A stretch of 64,000 bases of DNA from an uncultured Clostridia bacterium (lineage in GTDB: Bacteria; Bacillota; Clostridia; Lachnospirales; CAG-274). The stretch covers positions 1 through 64,000 of the forward strand of contig CALWSK010000004.1 of the NCBI GenBank assembly GCA_944384195.1. The letters run 5' to 3'. The notes under the pieces were generated by a model. It had not been told where the DNA came from, searched no databases, and saw only the letters and a list, made by a program, of their open reading frames with translations. Positions 18,578 to 27,252 of this stretch are shown here, piece by piece. The number at the start of each line of letters is the position of its first letter. Positions within the stretch are counted from its first letter, which is position 1. The translations under genes were made by a program, and so were the position numbers.

Positions 18578-19425
18578 AAAATATAAAAGAGGCTAAGAAA
18601 AATTATGATAATATAGAAATTCCAGCGGAGCTTAAAGATATTGTGGAAAAAGAGTTTAAGCCAAAATCAAGATATATGTATATTCCAAAGCTTGTAGCAG
18701 GAGTTTTAGTTTTCTTTGTTGTTGGTGTTAATGTAAGTGAAACATTTGCTAGTGCTTTTTCTAATATACCATTTATAGGAAAGATAGTATCTGTTATATC
18801 TATACACAAAGAAAAAATAGATAGTGATAAGATTATAAATACAGATACTCCAGAGATACTAGCAGATAAGGAAAATATAAAAGAAGTAGCAGATAAGATA
18901 AATAAACAAATACAAGATATAGTAGATGAATATACAAAAGAAGCAGAAAAGCATATAGCAGAGTATAAAGAAGCTTTTATAGCAACAGGTGGAACAGAAG
19001 AAGAATTTAAACAAAAAAATATAAAAGTTGACGTATCTTATGATATAAAATCAGAAAATGAAAATTATCTTTCTTTTGTATTAAATGCAAATGAAAATTG
19101 GGTAAATGCTTATAATGTATCATATTTTTATAATATAAATTTAAATACAGGAGCTCATATAACACTTAAAGATATTTTAGGAGATAATTATATAGAAATA
19201 GCTAATAAAAGTATAAAAGAGCAAATCGAAAAACAAATATTAGAAGATGAAAATGCTTCATATTTTGGATATAATGTAAAGAGCATAAATGGATTTGAAA
19301 CTATAACAGATAGCACAAAATTTTATATAAATGATAAGGGGAATCCAGTTATAGTATTTGATAAATATGAAATAGCCCCAGGTTCTATGGGACAAGTTGA
19401 ATTTGAAATTCCTAAAAATAAATAA
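18574..19425 (+). CDS. RsiV-like anti-sigma factor, membrane-bound
   Basis: 283 residues. A short cytoplasmic part (1-45) probably binds the sigma factor. One membrane span lies at about 46-66 (LVAGVLVFFVVGVNVSETFA) and a large extracellular domain follows. The C-terminal region (NINLNTGAHITLKDILGDNY, FYINDKGNPVIVFDKYEIAPGSMG) is the DUF3298 signature also found in RsiV, which in B. subtilis binds lysozyme and is then cleaved. It overlaps the sigma gene by four bases. Lysozyme as the signal here is inference. Confidence 0.8.
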   Translation: MKNIKEAKKNYDNIEIPAELKDIVEKEFKPKSRYMYIPKLVAGVLVFFVVGVNVSETFASAFSNIPFIGKIVSVISIHKEKIDSDKIINTDTPEILADKENIKEVADKINKQIQDIVDEYTKEAEKHIAEYKEAFIATGGTEEEFKQKNIKVDVSYDIKSENENYLSFVLNANENWVNAYNVSYFYNINLNTGAHITLKDILGDNYIEIANKSIKEQIEKQILEDENASYFGYNVKSINGFETITDSTKFYINDKGNPVIVFDKYEIAPGSMGQVEFEIPKNK

Positions 19426-19509
19426 ATTTTTGATTATAAAATATTAAAAAGTTGTTATTCTAAAATTTTTATTCTTTAAAATTTAAAACTTAAGTTTTAT
19501 TTTATTAAT

Positions 19510-19543
19510 AAAAAACAAGAAGCATTTTGCTTCTTGTTTTTTT
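19510..19543. terminator. Bidirectional terminator between anti-sigma gene and spoVG
   Basis: AACAAGAAGC paired with GCTTCTTGTT, A tract on the left and T tract on the right. Confidence 0.85.
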
Positions 19544-19557
19544 ATATGTATATAAGA

Positions 19558-19848
19558 CTAAGCTTCTTCTATTTCTTGAGTATTTTCTTCTTCTAATAAA
19601 GCTTGTTCATATTTTGTTAATATAGCTTTTTGAAGAGTTTCTCTAGCAGAAGAATTAATAGGATGAGCTATATCTCTAAATTCTCCAGTATTAGTTTTTC
19701 TACTAGGCATAGCAATAAATAAGCCATTTTCTCCCTCAATTACTTTAATATCATGAACTACAAACTCGTTGTCTAAAGTAATAGAAACAATAGCTTTCAT
19801 TTTACCCTCTTGGTTTACTTTTCTAATTCTTACGTCTGTAATATTCAT
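19558..19848 (-). CDS. spoVG: SpoVG, septation and sporulation RNA/DNA-binding regulator
   Basis: 96 residues with the near-invariant opening [11 protein letters not shown] and the core [19 protein letters not shown], followed by [14 protein letters not shown]. SpoVG binds nucleic acids and affects septum formation and gene regulation. The C-terminal acidic tail ([11 protein letters not shown]) is typical. It has a GGAGGGA site and is transcribed as a single gene away from murC. Confidence 0.96.
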   Translation of the reverse strand: MNITDVRIRKVNQEGKMKAIVSITLDNEFVVHDIKVIEGENGLFIAMPSRKTNTGEFRDIAHPINSSARETLQKAILTKYEQALLEEENTQEIEEA

Positions 19849-20044
19849 AAAAAATCCCTCCTACATAGGTCAAAAATATATTAAGTATAATGGTTCTACT
19901 TTATCCCTTCTGTATAGTAGGGTATATTTTAATTATAAGCAAAACCAATAGTTGTTAAGATTATTATACAATTGATTTATTAATAATGCAATAATTTTAA
20001 AGTCATAATAAGATTATTTGTATATTATAACATTTGTTTAAGTC

Positions 20045-20253
20045 AGTTTTCGTCAAAATAGATATTTATTAAAATAAAAAATAAAAAATATAATAGTTTT
20101 AAATATAAAAGTTATACAAAATATAATACAATATATTATAAAAATAATAATATTTTGTAATTTAAATTAATAATTATTCTTAAAAATTATTTTTTATTAA
20201 ATAGATATACAAAATTTTTGAAAATATATTTATTAAATTTATTGACGAAAACT
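20045..20253. repeat. Perfect 12-base inverted repeat in the spoVG-murC gap
   Basis: The 540-base gap between divergent spoVG and murC is extremely AT-rich and holds no gene. AGTTTTCGTCAA at 20045-20056 recurs inverted as TTGACGAAAACT at 20242-20253, 185 bases apart. The copies are among the few GC-containing words there. Each contains a TTGACG that could serve as a -35 box pointing inward or outward; the -10 fits are poor. Confidence 0.5.
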
Positions 20254-20389
20254 AAACTTTATATGATATAAACATAAAAATAAAATACTTTTTGCAAATA
20301 ATAAAATAAAAAAGTTAGCTTATCATAGCTTGATAAAAAATGGTAATGTATATATAATATAGTTATAATATATATTAGGAGTTAAAAAA

Positions 20390-21772
20390 ATGGAAATCAA
20401 AAAAATATTACCTTATAATAGAATACATTTTATAGGAATAGGCGGAGTTAGTATGTCTGGGCTTTGTGAAATATTGTTATCAGAAGGAGGATATACTATA
20501 ACAGGCTCTGATAATAGTCAATCTGATATTATAAAAAAATTGCAAGATAAGGGAGTTATAGTTTATATAGGGCAAAATGAAAAAAATATAACAGAGGATA
20601 TAGAGCTTGTTGTTTTTACTGCTGCTATAAAAGAAGATAATCCAGAATATAAAAAGGCTAAAGAGCTAAACTTAAATATGCTAGAGCGTTCTGAATTTTT
20701 GGGAAGACTAATGAAAGCTTATAAGTATCCTTTATGTGTAGCTGGTACTCACGGAAAAACTACTACATCTTCTATGTTATCTGAAGTATTTTTACAAACA
20801 GATAAAAACCCTACAATATCTATAGGTGGAATTTTAAAGTCTATAGAGAGTAATTATAAAGTTGGGGATAAAGAATATTTGGTTCTTGAAACTTGTGAGT
20901 ATTGTGATTCATTTTTAAAATTTAATCCACATTCGGCTATAATTTTAAATATAGATGAAGACCATTTAGATTATTTTAAAGATATTTCACAAATATATCA
21001 AAGTTTTAGAAATTTTGCTAAGCTTGTAAAAGAAGATGCAGTATTAGTTATAAATGCTGATATAGAAAACTATGAAGATATAATTAAAGACTTAAAATGT
21101 AATATATTAACATATGGAGAAAATAAAAATAGTTTATGGAAAGCTAAAAATATAGCGTTTGATAAAAATAATTTTGCTACTTATGATGCTTACTATAAAG
21201 AAGAGTTATTTTGCACTATAAAGCTAAATGTTCCAGGACTTCACAATGTTTATAATTCTTTAGCAGTATGTGCGCTTGCTAATTTTTATAATATAGGAAA
21301 GGAATATATACAAAAAGGGCTAAATAATTTTACGGGAGCTAAAAGACGCTTTCAGTATAAAGGGGACTATAAAGGCCTTAAAATTATAGACGATTATGCT
21401 CATCATCCAACAGAAATAAAAGCTACTTTAAAGACTGCTAAAGCACAAGATGCTAATAATATTTGGTGTGCTTTTCAGCCACATACGTATACAAGGACTA
21501 AAGCTCTTTTAAAAGATTTTGCAAAAGCTCTTTTAGATGCAGATAAGATAATTATAACAGATATATATTCTGCTAGAGAAAAAGATAATGGGCAGATACA
21601 CGCTAAAGATTTAGTAGAACAAATAAAACTATTAGGAAAAGATGCTATATATATGGAAAGTTTTGATAAGGCAAAAGAATATATAGAAGAAAATTATCAA
21701 AATAATGATATGCTTATTACTATGGGGGCTGGAGATATTTATATTTTAGGAGAAATATTTTTGAAAAATTAA
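20390..21772 (+). CDS. murC: UDP-N-acetylmuramate--L-alanine ligase
   Basis: 460-residue cytoplasmic Mur ligase adding L-Ala to UDP-MurNAc. The N-terminal nucleotide-binding fold reads IHFIGIGGVSMSGL. The ATP loop is GTHGKTT (119-125). The central metal-binding stretch is NIDEDHLDYF, and the C-terminal domain has DDYAHHPTEIKATL and FQPHTYTRT. It is a monocistronic unit, not part of a dcw cluster. Confidence 0.97.
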   Translation: MEIKKILPYNRIHFIGIGGVSMSGLCEILLSEGGYTITGSDNSQSDIIKKLQDKGVIVYIGQNEKNITEDIELVVFTAAIKEDNPEYKKAKELNLNMLERSEFLGRLMKAYKYPLCVAGTHGKTTTSSMLSEVFLQTDKNPTISIGGILKSIESNYKVGDKEYLVLETCEYCDSFLKFNPHSAIILNIDEDHLDYFKDISQIYQSFRNFAKLVKEDAVLVINADIENYEDIIKDLKCNILTYGENKNSLWKAKNIAFDKNNFATYDAYYKEELFCTIKLNVPGLHNVYNSLAVCALANFYNIGKEYIQKGLNNFTGAKRRFQYKGDYKGLKIIDDYAHHPTEIKATLKTAKAQDANNIWCAFQPHTYTRTKALLKDFAKALLDADKIIITDIYSAREKDNGQIHAKDLVEQIKLLGKDAIYMESFDKAKEYIEENYQNNDMLITMGAGDIYILGEIFLKN

Positions 21773-21780
21773 TATATAAA

Positions 21781-21824
21781 AAAGAGTGTTATAGTTTTGT
21801 ACAAAGGCTATAACACTTTTAAAA
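21781..21824. terminator. Bidirectional terminator between murC and the TSCPD gene
   Basis: AAAGAGTGTTATAG paired with CTATAACACTTTT around a 14-base loop, with A and T tracts on the two sides. Confidence 0.8.
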
Positions 21825-21879
21825 TTTGCATAAAGTTTTCAACATTTAATCCACACACTTGTTGAAAAGTATTAATAAA

Positions 21880-22134
21880 TTAGTCAAGATTATTATTTAT
21901 AGCATTTTCTAATGCTTTAGCTAGTTGGTCAGGACAAGAAGTGTCTTTATTTTTACATTTTAGACCTTTTAATCTTTTTATAACTTCATTAGCATCTAAG
22001 CCTTCTACAAGACTTGCTATACCTTTTAAATTTCCATTACAACCTCCGTCAAAGCTTACAGATTTTACTGTATTACCTTCTAGCTCAAATTTAATATTTT
22101 TAGCACATACACCAGTAGTATCATAATTTAACAT
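21880..22134 (-). CDS. TSCPD-domain protein
   Basis: 84 residues. The name-giving motif appears as DTSCPDQLAKAL, with a conserved GVCAKNIKFE start and GGCNGNLKGIASL core; the cysteines suggest a metal or nucleotide site. The family is related to the C-terminal tail of some ribonucleotide reductases, but the stand-alone form has no settled role. The ATG at 22134 is preferred over an in-frame GTG at 22143, which lies in the GGAAG ribosome site. Confidence 0.85.
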   Translation of the reverse strand: MLNYDTTGVCAKNIKFELEGNTVKSVSFDGGCNGNLKGIASLVEGLDANEVIKRLKGLKCKNKDTSCPDQLAKALENAINNNLD

Positions 22135-22192
22135 AAATAACACTTCCTTTAAGTTTTTTTAAATTATATCATTTTATGTTAAATTCGTCAAT

Positions 22193-23173
22193 TTAGGATA
22201 TATATCTGTTTATATCGTCAAAGTCTATATCTGGATGGAAAGCTATATTTAAAGAATTTGATATAATTTTAGCAAGTCTTTCCACTGTAGCATCTATTTC
22301 TTTTGGAGTTACAAAAAGATTACCAGTATAAGGATTTAGGACATTATTTATAATCTCGTATTTTTCGTCTTTATCTAGGTTTCTTATCATATTGTAAAAT
22401 TCTTTTCCATCTTTAGTTTCTTCTATTAGGGTGTCTATAATAATATCTATAGTATCATTAACTAAAGTTCCAGCATCTACAACAGTAGGCACACCTATAG
22501 CTATAACTGGTATTCCAAGAGTTTCTTTATTTAGCGTTTTTCTTTTATTTCCCATACCACCACCTGGAGCTATTCCGGTATCAGACATTTGTATAGTAGC
22601 GTTTATTCTAGAAGTTTTTCTTGTAGCAAGAGCATCTATAGCTATTACTATATCTGGTTTTACTTTATCTACCACCCCTTTTACTATTTCGGCAGTTTCT
22701 ATACCAGTAAGCCCCATTACCCCAGGAGATATAGCACTTACCATTCTTACTCCTTTTTTTAGCTCTTTAGGCAAGGTTTCTTTTATATGCCTTGTTACTA
22801 GGACTTTATCTATAACTTTTGGTCCTAGTGCATCAGGAGTTACATTCCAGTTACCAAGCCCCACTATTAATATATTTGTATCCTCTTTTAAATTGCAAAG
22901 GTTTATAAGGTTTTGGCTAAACATATCTATTATTTTTTCGTGGACTAAAACATCATTTTCTTTCATAGCCTCGCTTTCTATAGTTATATAATTTCCTATA
23001 GGTTTTCCCATAGCTTCTTGGCCTTCTTCATCTTCTATAACAACCCAAGATATTTTTATGTCTTCATCTTCTTCAAAATATAGTTTAACGCCTTTTATAT
23101 TATCGTCTTCATCTTTTGTAAGACTTTCTGCTACTTCTAAGGCAAGGTCTGTTCTTAAGGAAAAATTGTTCAT
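22193..23173 (-). CDS. gpr: Germination protease GPR
   Basis: 326-residue spore endopeptidase that degrades small acid-soluble proteins during germination. Made as a zymogen, its N-terminal propeptide (NNFSLRTDLALE) contains the RTDLA self-processing region. The core has LIVGLGNWNVTPDALGPKV, AISPGVMGLTGIET and IAIDALATR, all diagnostic. Its presence shows the organism makes spores. It sits divergent from rpsT, and expression is expected in the forespore. Confidence 0.97.
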   Translation of the reverse strand: MNNFSLRTDLALEVAESLTKDEDDNIKGVKLYFEEDEDIKISWVVIEDEEGQEAMGKPIGNYITIESEAMKENDVLVHEKIIDMFSQNLINLCNLKEDTNILIVGLGNWNVTPDALGPKVIDKVLVTRHIKETLPKELKKGVRMVSAISPGVMGLTGIETAEIVKGVVDKVKPDIVIAIDALATRKTSRINATIQMSDTGIAPGGGMGNKRKTLNKETLGIPVIAIGVPTVVDAGTLVNDTIDIIIDTLIEETKDGKEFYNMIRNLDKDEKYEIINNVLNPYTGNLFVTPKEIDATVERLAKIISNSLNIAFHPDIDFDDINRYIS

Positions 23174-23239
23174 AATTTATACTCCTTTTATATTGTTTAT
23201 ATATAACTATATTTTGTAAAAATTTTTTAATTATACGTC

Positions 23240-23268
23240 TTGACTTATTTAATTTTTTATTTTAAAAT
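23240..23268 (+). promoter_or_regulatory. Sigma-A promoter of rpsT
   Basis: TTGACT (23240-23245), 17 bases, TAAAAT (23263-23268). The predicted start near 23275 lies just before the structured leader. Confidence 0.7.
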
Positions 23269-23282
23269 TATATAGTGTTTAA

Positions 23283-23345
23283 TTCCGACAATGAGGAGTT
23301 TTACTGCTCTTTGTTGTGGACCGTCCGACAATATTTTACCCTCTA
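23283..23345 (+). promoter_or_regulatory. Structured leader of rpsT, candidate ribosomal-protein autoregulatory RNA
   Basis: An island of GC-richer sequence in an AT-rich gap. CCGACAAT occurs twice (23285-23292 and 23325-23332). The first copy starts a hairpin: ACAA-T-GAG-G-AGT pairs with ACT-G-CTC-T-TTGT around a TTT loop, with symmetric G:G and T:T mismatches. The second copy could compete for the same TTGT strand. This layout fits a switch sensing free S20, but I cannot match it to a named RNA family. Confidence 0.5.
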
Positions 23346-23389
23346 ATATTATATTGTTAATTTATTTTTATTACTAGGAGGATATGAAA

Positions 23390-23644
23390 ATGGCAAATAT
23401 TAAGTCAGCAAAAAAACGTATTTTAGTTACTGCTAAAAAAACTATGAGAAATAAAATGATTAAATCTGGAGTTAAAACTGCTATTAAAAAAGTTTTAGTT
23501 GCAGAAAATAAAGAACAAGCTAAAGTTGCTCTTGTTAATGCTACTAGAGCTATAGACAAAGCTTGCTCTAAAGGTATCTACCACAAAAACACTGCTTCTA
23601 GAAAAAAATCTAGACTTACAAAATTAGTTAATAAAATGGCTTAG
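23390..23644 (+). CDS. rpsT: 30S ribosomal protein S20
   Basis: 84 residues, strongly basic, starting [10 protein letters not shown] as S20 proteins do. The ATG at 23390 is 8 bases from AGGAGG, while the ATG at 23384 is too close. S20 binds 16S rRNA early in 30S assembly. The sequence [21 protein letters not shown] is the conserved C-terminal part. It is expressed alone, from its own promoter and leader. Confidence 0.97.
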   Translation: MANIKSAKKRILVTAKKTMRNKMIKSGVKTAIKKVLVAENKEQAKVALVNATRAIDKACSKGIYHKNTASRKKSRLTKLVNKMA

Positions 23645-23659
23645 TCATATTTAAAAATA

Positions 23660-23692
23660 AAAGACTATAGATTTAATCTATAGTCTTTTATA
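23660..23692. terminator. Terminator between rpsT and the glycosyltransferase
   Basis: AAAAGACTATAGATT paired with AATCTATAGTCTTTT, near-symmetric with A and T tracts. Confidence 0.85.
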
Positions 23693-23710
23693 ATATCTAA
23701 AATTATATAT

Positions 23711-24649
23711 TTATTTTTTATCTTCTATATTTGTTTCTGTCATAATATATATAGGTCTTTTTTTAACCTCAAGATATATCTTTCCTATATATTCTCCTAA
23801 AATTCCACAAGATAATATAATTATACCTCCTATAAATAAGTTTATAGTGATAATAGATGCATATCCAGCAACATCAACTCCAAATATTAGAGTTTTTAAA
23901 ACTATGTAGATAAGGTATAAAAAGGAAGAAGACGATATAAAAAATCCTAATATAGATGCTATTCTAAGAGGAAATGTAGAAAACGCCGTTATACCATCTA
24001 TAGCATAAGAAAATAGCTTAAAAAAATTCCATTTACTAACACCACCAGCTCTTTCCACGTTTTCAAAGCTTAGCCATTTTGTATTAAAACCAACCCAGCT
24101 AAATATCCCTTTAGAAAAACGTTGAACTTCGCTAAGAGCTAGTATAGCATTAACCATTTTTCTAGTCATCATTCTAAAATCTCCCGCACCATTTGGCATA
24201 TCCACTTCGGAAATTTTATTTGTTATTTTATAAAAATTGTTTGTAAGAAATGTTCTTATTTTTCCATCACCTTTTCTGCTAGCTCTATATCCACCACAAC
24301 AGTCATAACCTTCTTCTATATAGTATATCATTTTAGGTATCATACTAGGCGGATTTTGCAAATCTGAATCCATAATAAGAACCATATCTCCAGTAGATTT
24401 TTTTAGCCCAGCATACATAGCAGATTCTTTGCCAAAATTTCTAGAAAAGGATATATATTTTACTTTTTCATCTGTTTTAGCTAATGTTTTTAATATATCT
24501 AAGGTATTATCTTTACTTCCATCATCTACAAAGATATATTTAAAATTATATCCTTCTATATTTTTTAAAGTCTTTTCTACTGTTTCATAAAAAAGATTTA
24601 TAACTTGGCTTTCATTAAAACAAGGCACTATAATATCTATATTTTTCAT
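23711..24649 (-). CDS. Family 2 glycosyltransferase, GtrB/DPM1-like, membrane anchored
   Basis: 312 residues. The GT-A domain (about 1-220) has IIVPCFNES, YIFVDDGSKDNTLDIL, SRNFGKESAMYAGL and IMDSDLQNPP. It is followed by two membrane spans. This is the architecture of polyprenyl-phosphate glycosyltransferases that charge undecaprenyl phosphate with a sugar on the cytoplasmic face. The start at 24649 (MKNIDII) has AAGGTGAT upstream. No flippase or GtrA partner is adjacent. Confidence 0.85.
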   Translation of the reverse strand: MKNIDIIVPCFNESQVINLFYETVEKTLKNIEGYNFKYIFVDDGSKDNTLDILKTLAKTDEKVKYISFSRNFGKESAMYAGLKKSTGDMVLIMDSDLQNPPSMIPKMIYYIEEGYDCCGGYRASRKGDGKIRTFLTNNFYKITNKISEVDMPNGAGDFRMMTRKMVNAILALSEVQRFSKGIFSWVGFNTKWLSFENVERAGGVSKWNFFKLFSYAIDGITAFSTFPLRIASILGFFISSSSFLYLIYIVLKTLIFGVDVAGYASIITINLFIGGIIILSCGILGEYIGKIYLEVKKRPIYIMTETNIEDKK

Positions 24650-24836
24650 TTTATCACCTTTAATTATCATTATTTTTAAGCTTTATATATTATACCACAA
24701 AATAAAATTTTTAAAAGTATTTTTAGAAATATTGTTATTTTATATACTAATTTGTAACATAATATTAAATACTAGAAAATAAATAACTTTTGATATATAA
24801 TGTATACATAAAATAGCAATATTAAAAGGGGGAAAA

Positions 24837-25382
24837 ATGAAAACTTTATTAGATTTATTTATGACTTTTTTTAAAATAGGTGCTCTTACTTTTGGAGGAG
24901 GACTTGCTATGTTGCCTATGTTAGAGCGAGAATTATCTAAAAAGGGATATGCTAGTGAGAAAGAGCTTTTAGATTATTATTCTATAGGACAATGTACTCC
25001 AGGTATAATAGCAGTAAACACTGCTACATTTGTAGGTTATAAGACAAAAGGGATTATAGGAGCTATAGCATCTACCTTGGGTATAGTTTCACCATCTATA
25101 ATAATAATTTTAGCTATAGCATCTTTTATAAAAAATTTTCTATATATTAAATGGGTTATGTATGCTTTATCAGGAGTTAAAGTATCTGTTTGTGCTATGG
25201 TTTTAGAGGTATTTATAAATTTTTGTAGAAAGAATATAAAAGATAGGCTTACTCTTTTTCTGTGTATTTTAGCATTTATCTTAAATTTTATTATAGATAT
25301 ATCGCCAGCTTATATAATATTTGCTTCTTTAGTATTTAGTTTTTTCTACACTAAAAAAATATGGAGGAAAGAGAAAAAATGA
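24837..25382 (+). CDS. Chromate transporter-family protein, first half-size subunit
   Basis: 181-residue membrane protein of the CHR family. It has the hallmark TFGGGLAMLPMLERELSKKG, followed by YSIGQCTPGIIAVNTATFVGYKTKG and several hydrophobic helices. In the short-chain form two half-size proteins act together. The stop overlaps the next start by four bases. The ion carried in anaerobes is uncertain. Confidence 0.88.
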   Translation: MKTLLDLFMTFFKIGALTFGGGLAMLPMLERELSKKGYASEKELLDYYSIGQCTPGIIAVNTATFVGYKTKGIIGAIASTLGIVSPSIIIILAIASFIKNFLYIKWVMYALSGVKVSVCAMVLEVFINFCRKNIKDRLTLFLCILAFILNFIIDISPAYIIFASLVFSFFYTKKIWRKEKK

Positions 25383-25912
25383 TATATCTAGAACTATTTA
25401 TAGAATTTTTTAAGATAGGTTTATTTTCTATAGGTGGAGGACTTGCAACTTTACCATTTCTAAATAAACTAGTTTATAGCAAAGGTTGGTATAGCCTAGA
25501 TGAGCTTACAACTATGATAGCAGTATCTCAATCTACTCCAGGGCCTATAGGGATAAATATGGCCACATATGTAGGATATATCACAGGAGGAATTTTAGGC
25601 TCTATAATAGGAGTATTTGCCCTAGTTTTACCCTCTTTTATTATTATTATAATTATTTCTCATTTTCTGAATAAGTTTAAAGAAAGTTTATATATAAAAA
25701 CTAGTTTTTATTTTTTAAGGGCAGTTGTAACAGGGCTTATAGGAGCATCATTTTTACTTTTATTTAATTCTGCTATCCCTATTAATAATATAGATATTAA
25801 GAAGATATTTGTATTTGTATTAATTTTATTTTTGGTTTTAAGATATAAAAAGCATCCAATATTTTATATAGCTTTAGGAGGCTTTTTAGGTATTATATTT
25901 AAGCTAAGTTAG
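25379..25912 (+). CDS. Chromate transporter-family protein, second half-size subunit
   Basis: 177 residues, paralogous to the preceding protein: SIGGGLATLPFLNKLVYSKGWY and VSQSTPGPIGINMATYVGY. The ATG at 25379 is chosen because GGAGGAAAG lies 5-13 bases upstream and it overlaps the previous stop as ATGA; the earlier in-frame ATG at 25361 precedes that site. The two probably form an obligate antiparallel heterodimer. Confidence 0.88.
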   Translation: MIYLELFIEFFKIGLFSIGGGLATLPFLNKLVYSKGWYSLDELTTMIAVSQSTPGPIGINMATYVGYITGGILGSIIGVFALVLPSFIIIIIISHFLNKFKESLYIKTSFYFLRAVVTGLIGASFLLLFNSAIPINNIDIKKIFVFVLILFLVLRYKKHPIFYIALGGFLGIIFKLS

Positions 25913-25925
25913 AAAGGAGTTTTTT

Positions 25926-27185
25926 ATGAATTATAAAGAGATGACAAAAAAAGAGTTGTTAGAAGAATTAGAGCTAGTAAGACAAAAGTATAAAGAATAT
26001 TTAAAATGTGGATTAAATCTAGATATGTCAAGAGGCAAACCAAGTGATGAGCAGTTAGATTTATCAAATGATATTTTGAAAATAGATACTTTTAAAACTA
26101 AAGATGGTAAAGATGCTAGAAACTATGGTATATTAGATGGAATAGAAGAAGCAAAAGAATTATTTTCTGATATATTAGACTTACCTAAGGAAAATATATT
26201 AATAGGTGGAAATTCTACTTTAAATATGCTATATGATTGTATAGCTAGGCTATATATGTTTGGCGATGGAGAAAATAAGCCTTGGCATAAATATGATAAA
26301 ATAAAAATATTATGTCTTGTTCCAGGATATGATAGGCACTTTGATATAATGGAAGAATTTGGGTTTGAAATGATAAATATAAATCTTACTAAAGATGGTT
26401 TTGATATAGAAAAGGTAAGAAGTCTTTGCAAAGATGATGATAGTGTAAAAGGGATAATATGTGTTCCTGTTCATTCTAACCCTACGGGTGTTTGTTTTAG
26501 CAAAAAAGCTTTAGAAAATTTAGCATCCTTGGAAACAAAGGCAAAAGATTTTAAGATATTTTATGATAATGCTTATGCTATACACCATATATATGAAAAT
26601 ATAGAAATAGATAATATATTTAAACTTTGCAAAAAATATGATACATTAGATAGACTTTTATATTTCTTTTCAACTTCTAAGATAACTTTTGCCGGTGGTG
26701 GTATTTCTATGCTATGCGGAAGTGATAAAACTATAGAATATACTAAAAGGCATCTTAGCAAACAGACTATAGGATATGACAAAATAGCTCAGTTAAAAAC
26801 TGTATTATTTTTAAAAAACAAAAATAATACAATAGAGCATATGAAAAAACACGCAAATATATTAAAACCTAAATTTGATATTGTATTTTCTAAACTAGAA
26901 GAAAATTTTAAGGATAATGCTATTTTATCTTGGGAAAATCCAAAAGGTGGATATTTTGTAAGTGTAAATACAGAAAAAAATCTTGCTAAAGAGGTTGTAA
27001 GGCTTTGTAAAGAATGTGGTCTTATATTAACTAATGCCGGTAGTACATATCCTTACAAAAAAGATGAAAATAATAGCAATATAAGAATAGCTCCTTCTTA
27101 TCCTCCTTTAGATGAACTACAAACTGCTATGGATATATTTTGTATTTGTGTAAGACTTGCTACTTTAGAGAAAATGACTGCTTAA
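25926..27185 (+). CDS. PLP-dependent aminotransferase of the Asp_aminotransf (MocR-related) family
   Basis: 419 residues. The N-terminal helix EMTKKELLEELELVRQKYKEY and GLNLDMSRGKPSDEQLDLS are hallmarks of the stand-alone aspartate/alanine aminotransferase family PF12897. PLP-binding parts are GGNSTLNMLYD, VPVHSNPTG, FYDNAYAIHH and FFSTSKITFAGGG, with Lys in STSK as the Schiff-base residue. It starts 13 bases after the transporter pair, so it may be co-transcribed. The amino-group donor is not certain. Confidence 0.85.
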   Translation: MNYKEMTKKELLEELELVRQKYKEYLKCGLNLDMSRGKPSDEQLDLSNDILKIDTFKTKDGKDARNYGILDGIEEAKELFSDILDLPKENILIGGNSTLNMLYDCIARLYMFGDGENKPWHKYDKIKILCLVPGYDRHFDIMEEFGFEMININLTKDGFDIEKVRSLCKDDDSVKGIICVPVHSNPTGVCFSKKALENLASLETKAKDFKIFYDNAYAIHHIYENIEIDNIFKLCKKYDTLDRLLYFFSTSKITFAGGGISMLCGSDKTIEYTKRHLSKQTIGYDKIAQLKTVLFLKNKNNTIEHMKKHANILKPKFDIVFSKLEENFKDNAILSWENPKGGYFVSVNTEKNLAKEVVRLCKECGLILTNAGSTYPYKKDENNSNIRIAPSYPPLDELQTAMDIFCICVRLATLEKMTA

Positions 27186-27252
27186 TATTGTAAAAACATA
27201 TATTTATGCTATAATAAAAAAGATAATTCTATTTATGTCAAGGAGTGATTTT

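Noticed and set aside
23283..23345. T-box riboswitch upstream of rpsT
   Set aside because: GTGGACC superficially recalls the T-box sequence, but the AGGGTGGNACCGCG element and the long stem I with specifier loop are absent, and rpsT is not a T-box target.
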